Shown piece by piece: positions 1-7,579 of a stretch of 64,000 nucleotides of DNA. Below the pieces are notes generated by a model. It ran no database searches. It was not told the DNA's origin and saw nothing but the letters and a program-made list of their open reading frames with translations. The position numbers and the translations under genes are program-made. The DNA is taken from NCBI GenBank assembly GCA_011523705.1, contig WTGC01000126.1, positions 1,134-65,133 on the forward strand, written 5' to 3'. The stretch's first letter is position 1; each line of letters begins with the position of its first letter. Source of the stretch: Chloroflexota bacterium (lineage in GTDB: Bacteria; Chloroflexota; Anaerolineae; Aggregatilineales; Phototrophicaceae).

Positions 1-1
1 G

Positions 2-220
2 ACCATCAAAGCCTTGTTAGCTGTTGAAGGCAAGTCTGACAAGGCGGATGCGATCAACATGGCGAGATTGGCTGCTCACTTTAGACTGCGCACCAGCAAA
101 ATGCCTGACGTCATGCAGCGGGAAATCAGAATAAACCTGCGCAAGTGGGACGCGGACAAAGCGGCTCGCACTCGTGCGTCCAACAGCTTGCGTTCGCTTT
201 TGACGGCATATCGCATTCCG
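2..220 (+). pseudogene. IS110-family transposase remnant
   Basis: An open frame entering from the left edge reads like the N-terminal DEDD domain of IS110-type transposases. It has a KSDKADA block (the usual K-T/S-D-x-x-D-A segment), then LARL-like, PDVMQREIR and an R-T/A-R-x-x-N-x-L-R-x-L-L-x-x-Y-x-I tail. After the YRIP motif the similarity stops, and the remaining frame to position 439 is compositionally unlike a transposase and runs through an intergenic repeat. The element therefore looks like a decayed 3'-truncated copy. Its upstream part lies outside the window. No terminal repeats are expected for IS110, so the boundaries are approximate. Confidence 0.65.
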
Positions 221-288
221 ACTTTCCGCCGGGTTAAGCCGACCTCAGCAAGCGGTCGCACTCACAGGGACAAGCCGCGAGTGAAGCA

Positions 289-336
289 GGCAAAGCCTTT
301 TGCGTGGGCCTCGGCTGTGCCGGGCGTGTGTCTACA
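289..336 (-). repeat. partial copy of the 106-bp intergenic repeat
   Basis: The reverse complement starts CTGTAGACACACGC and continues with GCCCACGCAAAA, matching the left half of the repeats at 41145-41250 and 45803-45908. The hairpin half is missing. It lies within the open frame that trails the IS110 remnant, which supports the view that this frame is not coding. Confidence 0.6.
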
Positions 337-448
337 GTCTCCTAGCGGTAGCCATGTGTATAATTCTACTTCAAGCATACGTTTATGCATTAAACACAAC
401 TTAGCGCCACTGTTGAGGGATTGGGAATTTAGGTTGTGATTACCGTTC

Positions 449-751
449 TTACTCCCCCCGCCCCGCACGCCACGCCTCCTCGCTGACCAGCTCGCCATTC
501 TCGACCGTGCTGTCCTTGAAGCGCTTGTTCTTGTCGAAGTAGAGTTCAATCTCCGCTTGGAAGGGGCAGCGGGCCGCGCTCGCCACCTTGCGGCACCAGT
601 AGCCCTTGCCGTCATCGGTTTGCGACAGGTCGTTCAGCGGATCCACCCGCACCCGCAGAATCTCATTGCACATCTTCGGCTGCACGTAGAAATAGATGCC
701 GCGGTCTTCATGGCGTCCGCCGCCGCCGAACAGGTTCTTGAGGAAGTTCAC
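449..751 (-). CDS. conserved hypothetical small protein (100 aa)
   Basis: A 100-residue soluble protein of unknown function. It begins with a short basic/glycine stretch (MNFLKNLFGGGG) and has a core with three cysteines (around residues 28, 53 and 62) and the phrases YFYVQPKMC, GYWCRK and ELYFDKN. The GTG start at 751 is preceded by a good AAAGGA ribosome site about 8 bases upstream. The cysteines could bind metal, but that is only a guess. It stands alone between the IS110 remnant and surE. I do not recognise a named family. Confidence 0.6.
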   Translation of the reverse strand: MNFLKNLFGGGGRHEDRGIYFYVQPKMCNEILRVRVDPLNDLSQTDDGKGYWCRKVASAARCPFQAEIELYFDKNKRFKDSTVENGELVSEEAWRAGRGE

Positions 752-822
752 TTTCGATTCCTTTCGACCGGAATGAGCAAGTGGAATCGCATTTGATTAT
801 ACCGTGATACCAGGTGTTTCGC

Positions 823-847
823 GGGCGACCCAAGGGTCGCCCCTACA
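823..847. repeat. short palindromic intergenic repeat (GGGCGA...TCGCCCCTACA)
   Basis: A GGGCGACC / GGTCGCCC inverted repeat followed by CTACA. It is the first of about eleven members of this family in the window, nearly all between genes. It lies just downstream of the surE stop codon. Confidence 0.75.
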
Positions 848-858
848 TTTTTGGAGGT

Positions 859-1632
859 TTAGGGTGCTGGCAATTGCGGATCCCAAGCGGACAACTCCGC
901 CATGAATTGATGCGCCGTCATATCCAGGTGCACCGGGGTCACGCTGACGTAGTCGCGATGCACCGCCCAGACATCGGTGCCGAGTTCATCGGTATTGGCC
1001 GTTGGCGGCTCGCCCTCGACGCGCACGACGCCTTTCTCCACTTCGACCAGGCAATCGCGGTATATGCGCAGGCCCTGCCGCGTCAGCCGGATGCCGCGCA
1101 AGTCCGCCATGCGTGCGACCGGCGGCACGTTGACATTCAAAATGGTAAATGGCGGCAAGCCTTTCGCGAGCACCGTTTCGACGATTGGGACGGCGATCTG
1201 GGCGGCCACGGCATAGTGCTCAAGGCAATCGGCGTCAGCCCGCGCCAGCGAAAAAGCGACCGCGGGAATGCCGTGAATCGCCGCTTCCAGCGCCGCCGTG
1301 ACTGTTCCGCTGTAGGTCAGGTCCTGTCCCATGTTTTCGCCGCGATTGATGCCGGAGACCACGATGTCCGGGCTGGCGTCGACCAAGCCAAGCAGCGACA
1401 GGGCGATGCAATCGGCCGGCGAGCCGCCGACAGCCAGCGCAGGAATGTCGTTTCCTACGGTGCAGCGCGAATAAGCGATGTCTTGGAAGAGCGTGATCTT
1501 GTGCCCGCTCGCGCTTTGATTGACCGCGGGCGCGCAAACTTGCGCCTCGCCCAATTCACTCATGGCCTGCGCCAGCGCCAGAATGCCGGGCGCGTCATAG
1601 CCGTCATCGTTGGTCACGATTATCGAAACCAC
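859..1632 (-). CDS. surE: 5'/3'-nucleotidase SurE
   Basis: Survival protein E, a divalent-metal-dependent nucleoside 5'/3'-monophosphatase acting in the cytosol. The 257-residue length fits the family. The N-terminus carries the metal-binding TNDDGYDAPG motif (Asp pair at residues 9-10). It is followed by the conserved serine region SASGHKITL near residue 41 and by SGINRGENMGQD with the conserved Asn and the YSGTV-A-x-E-A-x segment that closes the active site. All expected ligands are present. It is transcribed away from its neighbours with a repeat downstream, so it is probably monocistronic. Confidence 0.95.
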   Translation of the reverse strand: MVSIIVTNDDGYDAPGILALAQAMSELGEAQVCAPAVNQSASGHKITLFQDIAYSRCTVGNDIPALAVGGSPADCIALSLLGLVDASPDIVVSGINRGENMGQDLTYSGTVTAALEAAIHGIPAVAFSLARADADCLEHYAVAAQIAVPIVETVLAKGLPPFTILNVNVPPVARMADLRGIRLTRQGLRIYRDCLVEVEKGVVRVEGEPPTANTDELGTDVWAVHRDYVSVTPVHLDMTAHQFMAELSAWDPQLPAP

Positions 1633-1717
1633 AGGTTCTGTCCTTCCGTATGCGCGGGTGACTCATTGGATCAGTTTTGTTGCGCGCGGACAGTAGCCGC
1701 GATAGCCGACTCGATGG

Positions 1718-2842
1718 CTATCCGCAATTGCCCTTCTGCAAGATGAATGAGGCGCTGTTTCGGCTGTTGTCCGTTTCATCCGTTTCCGGCAGGTGATTCC
1801 CGCTATCCACGATGACGCGGATCAGTTGCTCTTCGTCAAAGTGCGTCGTTAGCGTCAGGGGAAACTCGATGATATCTTCTTCGTTGGCGTCCAGCGTCTT
1901 GAGATAGGCTGGCGGGGGGTTTTCAATGAGCGAGCTTCCATCGCTCATCAATACCGCGTCGGCGATCACCCAGGCGACGCTTTGCGCTTCATCGGCGCCG
2001 GCATTGCGAATGCGCGCCTTTACGATCGATTCCTCACCGCAAACGAGAGGCGGCATGATCTCCACCTCAAGCACGACCAGGTTGACACCGGCCGCTGCCG
2101 GCAGCGGCGGACCGGTCTCGACTGTCACGCCGGAAATGTCGTCGGCGGGGCGCACGAATTCGGCGTATACCCAGGCGTCGACTTGGCCGTCATAACTGAT
2201 CCGATACCACTCGCGCGAGGGGTTGATCGCGACGATCAAGACTTCGTGATTTTCGTCCAGGTTGCCCACAAGATCGAATGTGGCGCCGGGACCGAGGCGA
2301 ATCCTCGCTGGCTGCAGCATCATTCCCTTGACGCGTTGCCCGCTGGCGGCGGCATCGGGCGCGGATTCCAGTTCATCGGTCTGCTCGCTCTCGCCAGACT
2401 CCGCCGGCGCTGCGCTTTCTTCAGAGACGACGAAAATGCGTACATCTTCGCGGGCAATGGTCCCGTCGCCCCTTTCGGCGACCACGGAAATCTTGAATTC
2501 GCCAGCGTTGCTCGTTGGCCAGTCAATGGTCAGCGGCAGCACGGTCGCGTTCGACTCATTGCGATTGAGTTTTTCGCCCAGCAGCGCATCATCCAGCAGC
2601 ACGCTGATCCGCGCGAGATCGGGGCCCGCGTTTTCCACCCGCGCTTGAACGATGACTGTCGCGCCAGCCAAGAATTTTTCGTCGGACGAAGGCGCGGCGA
2701 TCTTGATGACGGGAGGTCCCTCAAAGCTGGGCGGAGCGGCCTCTCCGCCTATGCCAAGGTTGCAACCAGCGCAAATGAACAAGACCCAAATTAGCGGTAG
2801 TTGGAATGCCTTCATCCCCCTGGATGCGACGCCTGATTGCAT
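1718..2842 (-). CDS. CARDB/SH3-domain lipoprotein
   Basis: An exported protein of about 374 residues. A hydrophobic signal ends in a lipobox-like L-F-I-C-A-G-C, so it is probably a lipoprotein on the outer face of the membrane. Residues about 50-150 form a beta-rich Ig-like region (adhesion-like). Residues about 185-245 resemble a bacterial SH3 domain (LQPARIRLGPGATF, then WYRISYDGQVDAWVYAEFV). The C-terminus is a CARDB domain (adhesion-like fold) with CGEESIVKARIRNAG and NHLPETDETDNS. The ATG at 2842 was preferred because AGGAG lies 7 bases upstream; the ATG at 2815 is an alternative. A role at the cell wall or in adhesion is inferred. Confidence 0.75.
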   Translation of the reverse strand: MQSGVASRGMKAFQLPLIWVLFICAGCNLGIGGEAAPPSFEGPPVIKIAAPSSDEKFLAGATVIVQARVENAGPDLARISVLLDDALLGEKLNRNESNATVLPLTIDWPTSNAGEFKISVVAERGDGTIAREDVRIFVVSEESAAPAESGESEQTDELESAPDAAASGQRVKGMMLQPARIRLGPGATFDLVGNLDENHEVLIVAINPSREWYRISYDGQVDAWVYAEFVRPADDISGVTVETGPPLPAAAGVNLVVLEVEIMPPLVCGEESIVKARIRNAGADEAQSVAWVIADAVLMSDGSSLIENPPPAYLKTLDANEEDIIEFPLTLTTHFDEEQLIRVIVDSGNHLPETDETDNSRNSASFILQKGNCG

Positions 2843-3040
2843 TGAGGAGCTCCTGCGCGTATCGCCCATGATTCGACTGATTCTAGCAGAAATCAGGCGA
2901 ATTTGCGAAATCTTGCAACCATCAATTTGCCTACGCTGCAAAGGATTTTGCGGGCGGTCGCGCTCGCGCCGGGAATCGCTGGTATTTTGTTTCTACCATA
3001 GATTGTGTACCATATTGACACGGGCTTGCGAAGGAATTCA

Positions 3041-4273
3041 ATGGCTGAAATCGCGCTATTGAAAGACAGAAGGATCATTCTCGCCGTTTGCGGAAGCATC
3101 GCCGTTTACAAAGCGGTTGATCTGGCCAGCAAACTAACCCAGGCGGGCGCGCAGGTTGATGTCATCATGACCGAAGCGGCGCAGCGATTTGTCCATCCGC
3201 TCACATTCCAGGCGGTCAGCGGCCGCCCCGTCTATAGCGATATGTGGCGCGCCGAGATCGGCGGCGGGTTGCCCAGCCACATCGCGCATATCGGCTTGGC
3301 TGAGGGGGCGGATTTGCTGATGGTCGCTCCGGCGACCGCCAATACGCTGGCGAAGCTGGCGCATGGCTTCGCTGACGATCTGCTCTCGGTTACAGTGCTG
3401 GCTGCGGGCTGCCCGCTCCTGGTCGCGCCGGCGATGGACGGCGGCATGATCGAGCACCGGGCCGTGCAAGACAATCTTGATATGCTCCGTCAGCGCGGCG
3501 CCCATTTGATCGAGCCGGAGACCGGCCGCCTCGCCAGTGGGCTGACGGGCGGCGGGCGCCTGCCGGAGACGCCGACTCTGATCGGGCATATCCGGCGCAT
3601 CCTCGGCTTGGGCGGGGAGTTGTCTGGCCACAAGCTGGTGGTCACCGCTGGCGGCACGCGCGAGGCGCTTGACCCGGTGCGTTACCTCAGCAACCGCTCC
3701 ACTGGCAAGCAAGGCTTCGCGATCGCGCAAGCGGCGATTGACGCCGGCGCCGATGTCGTCTTGATATCCAGTGCCGAAGTGTTGCCGCCCCTCGTGGGCG
3801 CTACGCTGGTAGACGTCGATTCCGCCCAGTCGATGCTGGAGGCTGTTCTTGCCCAGGTCGCCGATGCTTCCGCCCTGATCATGGCCGCCGCCGTCGCCGA
3901 TTATCGACCGCGCAGCGTCTCCCAACAGAAGATCAAAAAGGCGGACGAATGGCTGAACTTGCCGCTGGAGCGCAATCCGGACATTTTGATGGCGGTCAAA
4001 GCTCAGCGCGAGAAAACGGGTTATCCCAAGATTGTGGTTGGCTTTGCCGCCGAGAGCGAGAATCTGCTGGAGAACGCCAGCGGCAAGCTGCAGGCAAAGA
4101 GGCTCGATCTACTGGTTGCCAACGATATCAGCGCCAGCGACGCCGGTTTCGCGGTCGATACCAATCGGGTCGTCGTGCTCGACATGGATGGCGGGATGCA
4201 CACGATCGATCTCACCAGCAAAGCAGCGATTGGCGACACTATCATCAAACGCGTCGGCGGTCTGCTGGCTTAA
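3041..4273 (+). CDS. coaBC: bifunctional phosphopantothenoylcysteine decarboxylase/synthetase CoaBC
   Basis: Two steps of coenzyme A synthesis: CTP-dependent ligation of cysteine to 4'-phosphopantothenate, then FMN-dependent decarboxylation. At 410 residues it has full length. The CoaC half shows GSIAVYKA, the catalytic-His segment HIAHIGLAEGAD and VAPATANT. The CoaB half shows VTAGGTREALDPVRYLSNRSTG and KIKKADEW. The usual P-x-M-N-x-x-M-W loop reads PAMDGGMI, with Asp for Asn, which may be a lineage variant. The ATG at 3041 follows AAGGAA, whereas the earlier in-frame codon at 3005 lacks a ribosome site. The 3' end overlaps the convergent SRPBCC gene by 4 bases. Confidence 0.95.
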   Translation: MAEIALLKDRRIILAVCGSIAVYKAVDLASKLTQAGAQVDVIMTEAAQRFVHPLTFQAVSGRPVYSDMWRAEIGGGLPSHIAHIGLAEGADLLMVAPATANTLAKLAHGFADDLLSVTVLAAGCPLLVAPAMDGGMIEHRAVQDNLDMLRQRGAHLIEPETGRLASGLTGGGRLPETPTLIGHIRRILGLGGELSGHKLVVTAGGTREALDPVRYLSNRSTGKQGFAIAQAAIDAGADVVLISSAEVLPPLVGATLVDVDSAQSMLEAVLAQVADASALIMAAAVADYRPRSVSQQKIKKADEWLNLPLERNPDILMAVKAQREKTGYPKIVVGFAAESENLLENASGKLQAKRLDLLVANDISASDAGFAVDTNRVVVLDMDGGMHTIDLTSKAAIGDTIIKRVGGLLA

Positions 4274-4755
4274 GCGCGCGGCGACGCATCACTCAGCTTC
4301 CCCAATTCGTACAGCGCTTGGCAATGTGCGACGTAAGCGGACAAGGTCTGCCGGCAGCCGATCTGATAAAACGCCGCCAGCTCGGGGACGCCGGCGCTCG
4401 CAAAGCCATCCTGCTCGTATATGACGCGCGCGCCTTCGCCATCTGCGCTGAACCTGAGCGCGACCTGCGTCTCGCCGCGCCAGCTTGAGTCGCGCCAAGT
4501 GTAGCCCAGTCGCTCGGGCTTGTGGTAGTCGCTGATGCGCCCGATCACGTACTCGCCCCCGTCCAGGAAGGTCTCGTAATAGCGCCCGCCCAACTCTGGC
4601 TCGAAGCGGATGTGCAATGGTCGCGTGTCCTCAGGCGCGAAGCTGAAGGGGAAGACGCCCCGGCGGGGCCACCAGATGTCCATCTGCTGCACGAAGACGT
4701 CGAAGGCGCCCTCCGGCGGGAGGGGGACGGTGGCTTCGAGAGTTACGTCGGGCAT
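4270..4755 (-). CDS. SRPBCC (AHSA1/START-like) domain protein
   Basis: A 161-residue protein with the layout of AHSA1-type SRPBCC folds. It has a beta strand with PLPPEGAFDVFVQ, the glycine turn EPELGGRYYETFLDG, then GRISDYHKPERLGYTW and a long C-terminal helix (AAFYQIGCRQTLSAYVAHC). Such proteins hold hydrophobic ligands or act as stress cochaperone-like factors; the ligand here is unknown. It is convergent with coaBC, overlapping by 4 bases. The ATG at 4755 (MPDVTLEATV) gives the canonical N-terminus. Confidence 0.8.
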   Translation of the reverse strand: MPDVTLEATVPLPPEGAFDVFVQQMDIWWPRRGVFPFSFAPEDTRPLHIRFEPELGGRYYETFLDGGEYVIGRISDYHKPERLGYTWRDSSWRGETQVALRFSADGEGARVIYEQDGFASAGVPELAAFYQIGCRQTLSAYVAHCQALYELGKLSDASPRA

Positions 4756-4787
4756 CGTGATAACTTGCAAAGACTCATTTGCCGCGC

Positions 4788-5210
4788 TTATTCGGTGGAC
4801 GCAAGGCTCAATTGAACCAGTTCGCGGGAGCGATAAAAGCAGATATCCACCAAGTAAAAGAAATTCAACTGACCTAGAAGTACGGGCACATCATTGGCGC
4901 TAGCCCAACCGAAGAGAATTCTAAGCGGATGCCAATCGCCAATGATCAAGTCAACCACTAACTTCTTAGTTTCAAGTTCGCCGCCGAAACCCTCCAGATG
5001 CCAAAGGTCGGGCTGTCTCGACCATTCCGCTCCTAAAGCCAGTCCCATCGCGTAAGGAAGGATACTCGTGTCCGCTCCACTGTCAAGCATTGCCATTGTG
5101 TCAACCGAATTCCCGTGATACCTGATGCTGACTGGAATGAAGGGACGCGTTACTTGATCGTCAACATACTCGGTGCTGAGTATATATGGAAAGGACAGCG
5201 ACTCAGCCAT
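4788..5210 (-). CDS. retropepsin-like aspartic protease family protein
   Basis: A 140-residue single-lobe aspartic protease homologue. It carries MLDSGADTSILP with the catalytic Asp near residue 43 (D-S-G), a flap-like FGGEL segment and a hydrophobic second motif VLLGQLNFF. Proteins of this size dimerise like retroviral proteases. The start overlaps the end of the upstream small gene by 8 bases, so the two are probably co-translated. Small clan AA protease homologues paired with antitoxin-like ORFs recur in bacterial genomes, but the substrate and role of this pair are unknown. Confidence 0.75.
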   Translation of the reverse strand: MAESLSFPYILSTEYVDDQVTRPFIPVSIRYHGNSVDTMAMLDSGADTSILPYAMGLALGAEWSRQPDLWHLEGFGGELETKKLVVDLIIGDWHPLRILFGWASANDVPVLLGQLNFFYLVDICFYRSRELVQLSLASTE

Positions 5211-5430
5211 CAAGAAGTGATTCTTCTTCGAGCATTCGCAAGAACTCGGCCGACGCTTTCGGCTTTATGCGAATTGGCGGAATGAATTTGAACTCTCGCT
5301 GGCTCTGTGCAAGGCGTTCCCATTCTTCATCCTGCTCCTTGGTTTGCCCATTCGTCAGTAGCGCCACTACCGCCGCCTTCTGGTCATGATCCAGCGCAAG
5401 CAATTCATCCCGCAGTTTTGAGGCTAACAT
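5203..5430 (-). CDS. small antitoxin-like protein paired with the retropepsin
   Basis: A 75-residue protein with an amphipathic N-terminal helix (LRDELLALDHDQKAAVVALL) and an acidic middle, ending in FKFIPPIRIK and a second helix. The N-terminus resembles short DUF2281/VapB-type antitoxins, a weak resemblance. It is clearly paralogous to the gene at 5543-5767: both share L-x-x-L-D-x-D-x-K-x-x-V-V near the start and a later F-K-F-x-P-P. A GGAGAG ribosome site precedes the ATG at 5430. Confidence 0.6.
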   Translation of the reverse strand: MLASKLRDELLALDHDQKAAVVALLTNGQTKEQDEEWERLAQSQREFKFIPPIRIKPKASAEFLRMLEEESLLDG

Positions 5431-5542
5431 TGGTCGTCTCTCCTTTCGCCTAGGCGATTGTCGCTCTCATCCGGGAAGTTCCAGGAGCATTCTACGCTGC
5501 TTGCGAGAAAAACACAGGTCAACCATTTCGATGAATTTCTAC

Positions 5543-5767
5543 TTACCAAGTATCCCCACAGCTTCGATAGCCGTGCTGCAACATGACACGCCTTAAGGCA
5601 GCGCCGCCATCCGAGGCAACGAATCTTGGCGGAAACTTGAAGACCCGTCTGCCTTCGAAATATTCATTCATTTCAACCGACAGCTCCTCATTCAGGAAGC
5701 GAACGACTTCGAGCTTCAGATCCCTATCAAGCCGCTGCAGTTTCTTGACCAACTCTGGCGCGATCAT
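5543..5767 (-). CDS. small antitoxin-like protein, paralog of 5203-5430
   Basis: A 74-residue protein beginning MIAPELVKKLQRLDRDLK, with FKFPPRFVASDGG in the middle. It matches the neighbouring 75-residue protein in pattern and length. A GGAGGGG ribosome site precedes the ATG. No second partner gene follows it directly, so it may be a solitary duplicate of the upstream half of the retropepsin cassette. Confidence 0.55.
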   Translation of the reverse strand: MIAPELVKKLQRLDRDLKLEVVRFLNEELSVEMNEYFEGRRVFKFPPRFVASDGGAALRRVMLQHGYRSCGDTW

Positions 5768-5834
5768 GATGCCCCTCCCCCTCCATGCTGCTTCGATTTT
5801 ACCATATCTTGAACGCGCTCAATGTTGCAGCCGC

Positions 5835-5864
5835 TTGCTAGGTCGCGACCATCTCGGTTACACT
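5835..5864 (+). promoter_or_regulatory. sigma-70-like promoter of the MoxR gene
   Basis: TTGCTA, an 18-base spacer, then TACACT, ending about 33 bases before the ATG of the MoxR ATPase. Confidence 0.45.
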
Positions 5865-5896
5865 GCAATTGCCGAATCGAAACGGAAGCCTCCACC

Positions 5897-6844
5897 ATGT
5901 TTGATGACCTGCAGCAAGTTGGCGACGCGCTCCGAAGCCAGCAATACATCGCTACCGACGAGATCTCCACCGTCGTCTTCCTGGCGGACAAGTTGGGCAA
6001 ACCGCTTTTGGTCGAAGGACCGGCCGGCGTCGGCAAGACCGAATTGGCCAAGGCTTGGTCTGGCGCTTCAGGCAAGCCGCTGATCCGCCTGCAATGTTAC
6101 GAAGGGCTGGATGAAAACAAGGCGCTCTACGAGTGGGAATACGCCAAGCAGATGCTCTACACGCAGCTGCTGCGCGACAAATTGAGCGACTTGCTGGCCG
6201 CCGCCGATACCTTGCGCGCGGCCGCCGACCGCCTGGGCGAAGAGGATGATGTATTCTTCAGCGAGCGCTTCCTGCTGGCGCGCCCCTTGCTGGCGGCGCT
6301 GCTCAGCGACGAGCCCGTCGTCCTGCTCATCGACGAAATCGACCGCGCCGATGCCGAGTTCGAGGCTTTCTTGCTGGAAATCCTCAGCGACTTCCAGGTC
6401 TCGATCCCGGAGCTGGGCACGGTAAGCGCGGTGCATCACCCCAGCGTCGTGCTGACCAGCAATAACACGCGCGAGCTCTCGGAAGCATTGAAGCGGCGTT
6501 GCCTTTATCTCTTCGTCGACTATCCCACGCACGAAGCTGAACTCAATATCGTCAAGATGCGCGTGCCCGAATTGAACGACAAACTGGCGCGCCAAACTGT
6601 GGATGTCGTGCAAGGCATGCGGCGGATGGACCTGAAGAAGAACCCCAGCGTCTCCGAGACCATCGATTGGGCGAAGGCTCTTGTCATGCTCAACGCCGAC
6701 AGCATCGATCAGCAGACGCTGGAAACCACGCTGACGGTCCTGCTCAAGCACGAGAGCGATGTGCAGAAAGCGCGCCGGCAGATCATGCGCGGCGGCGACG
6801 ATCGCTACGAAAGCCGGGGACGACCGCGCTCCGAGTGGAACTAG
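5897..6844 (+). CDS. MoxR-family AAA+ ATPase
   Basis: A 315-residue AAA+ ATPase of the MoxR/CoxD type, which works as a chaperone with VWA-domain partners to mature or insert cofactors into enzymes. Walker A is GPAGVGKT at residues 41-48, and Walker B is LLIDEIDRAD near residue 143. Sensor 1 lies in VVLTSNNTRELSEALKRRC, with the arginine finger region in the following LKRRCLYL. The ATG at 5897 gives the normal N-terminus. The obvious VWA partner (14022-15404) is about 7 kb downstream on the same strand rather than adjacent, so the pairing is inferred. Confidence 0.85.
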   Translation: MFDDLQQVGDALRSQQYIATDEISTVVFLADKLGKPLLVEGPAGVGKTELAKAWSGASGKPLIRLQCYEGLDENKALYEWEYAKQMLYTQLLRDKLSDLLAAADTLRAAADRLGEEDDVFFSERFLLARPLLAALLSDEPVVLLIDEIDRADAEFEAFLLEILSDFQVSIPELGTVSAVHHPSVVLTSNNTRELSEALKRRCLYLFVDYPTHEAELNIVKMRVPELNDKLARQTVDVVQGMRRMDLKKNPSVSETIDWAKALVMLNADSIDQQTLETTLTVLLKHESDVQKARRQIMRGGDDRYESRGRPRSEWN

Positions 6845-6916
6845 GGGCGGCGGCTGGAAAATCGCGCGGATGCGGTTACACTTTGCCCGCTGAACCAACT
6901 GGCGTTGACGAACAAC

Positions 6917-7540
6917 ATGAACGTATCCAAACTGCTGGAAGAAGGCCCGCAAGGCATCGCCCGTTCGATCTCTCGCTTTCCCATCTCCCTTTACCGGCTG
7001 GGATGGGGCGGCGTGCTGAATTGGTTACCCATGCTGGTGATGACGACGAAGGGACGCCGCAGTGGCGCCCCGCGCCACGTCATGGTCGAGTTTCGGCGGC
7101 ATGGCAGCAAGTATTATGTCTTTTCCGGCTGGGGCGAGCGAACCGATTGGTATCGCAATTTGCTGCAGAATCCGCGCGTGACGATTCAGCACGGCGCCCA
7201 TGTATTCGCGGCCGACGCCCGGCCGGTGGAGGACAAGGCCGAAGCGCTGCGTGCGCTCTATCTATTCACGCGCAACTCAAGACTGTACGAGCTTGTTTTC
7301 GCCGGCATGAGCTCGGCGCGATCAGCCGACCTGAGTACGCTGGCGGAAGTCGCGCAGGAGTTCACGCTGGTGCGCCTGGAACCGAATGACGACGAGCCCG
7401 AGCTGCCGCCGGTCGAACTCTATGATGAGCATACGCGCCAATTGGCAAATGTCTTCGCGCTGATCATCCTCGTACGACTACTTCTGTTTCTGATTCGCCT
7501 CGCGCTTCCCGATCGAGGCGACAGGCGCGAAAAGCATTGA
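6917..7540 (+). CDS. deazaflavin (F420)-type nitroreductase-fold protein
   Basis: A 207-residue protein of the Ddn/F420H2-dependent reductase-like family (split-barrel). Signature pieces are TTKGRRSGAPRHVMVEF, YYVFSGWGERTDWYRNL and NPRVTIQ. A C-terminal hydrophobic segment (residues about 175-195, LANVFALIILVRLLLFLIRL) probably anchors it to the membrane, an extension not found in the minimal family. Family members use F420, FMN or heme-like cofactors; which one applies here cannot be told. The ATG at 6917 is chosen over the upstream TTG at 6905. Confidence 0.75.
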   Translation: MNVSKLLEEGPQGIARSISRFPISLYRLGWGGVLNWLPMLVMTTKGRRSGAPRHVMVEFRRHGSKYYVFSGWGERTDWYRNLLQNPRVTIQHGAHVFAADARPVEDKAEALRALYLFTRNSRLYELVFAGMSSARSADLSTLAEVAQEFTLVRLEPNDDEPELPPVELYDEHTRQLANVFALIILVRLLLFLIRLALPDRGDRREKH

Positions 7541-7579
7541 GGTCACGGGTTGTCTTGGTGAGCTGCGGGCACATTCGAA

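Noticed and set aside
814..1746. 310-codon plus-strand open frame over surE
   Set aside because: The minus-strand SurE has the complete metal site, and the plus-strand product has no recognisable features.
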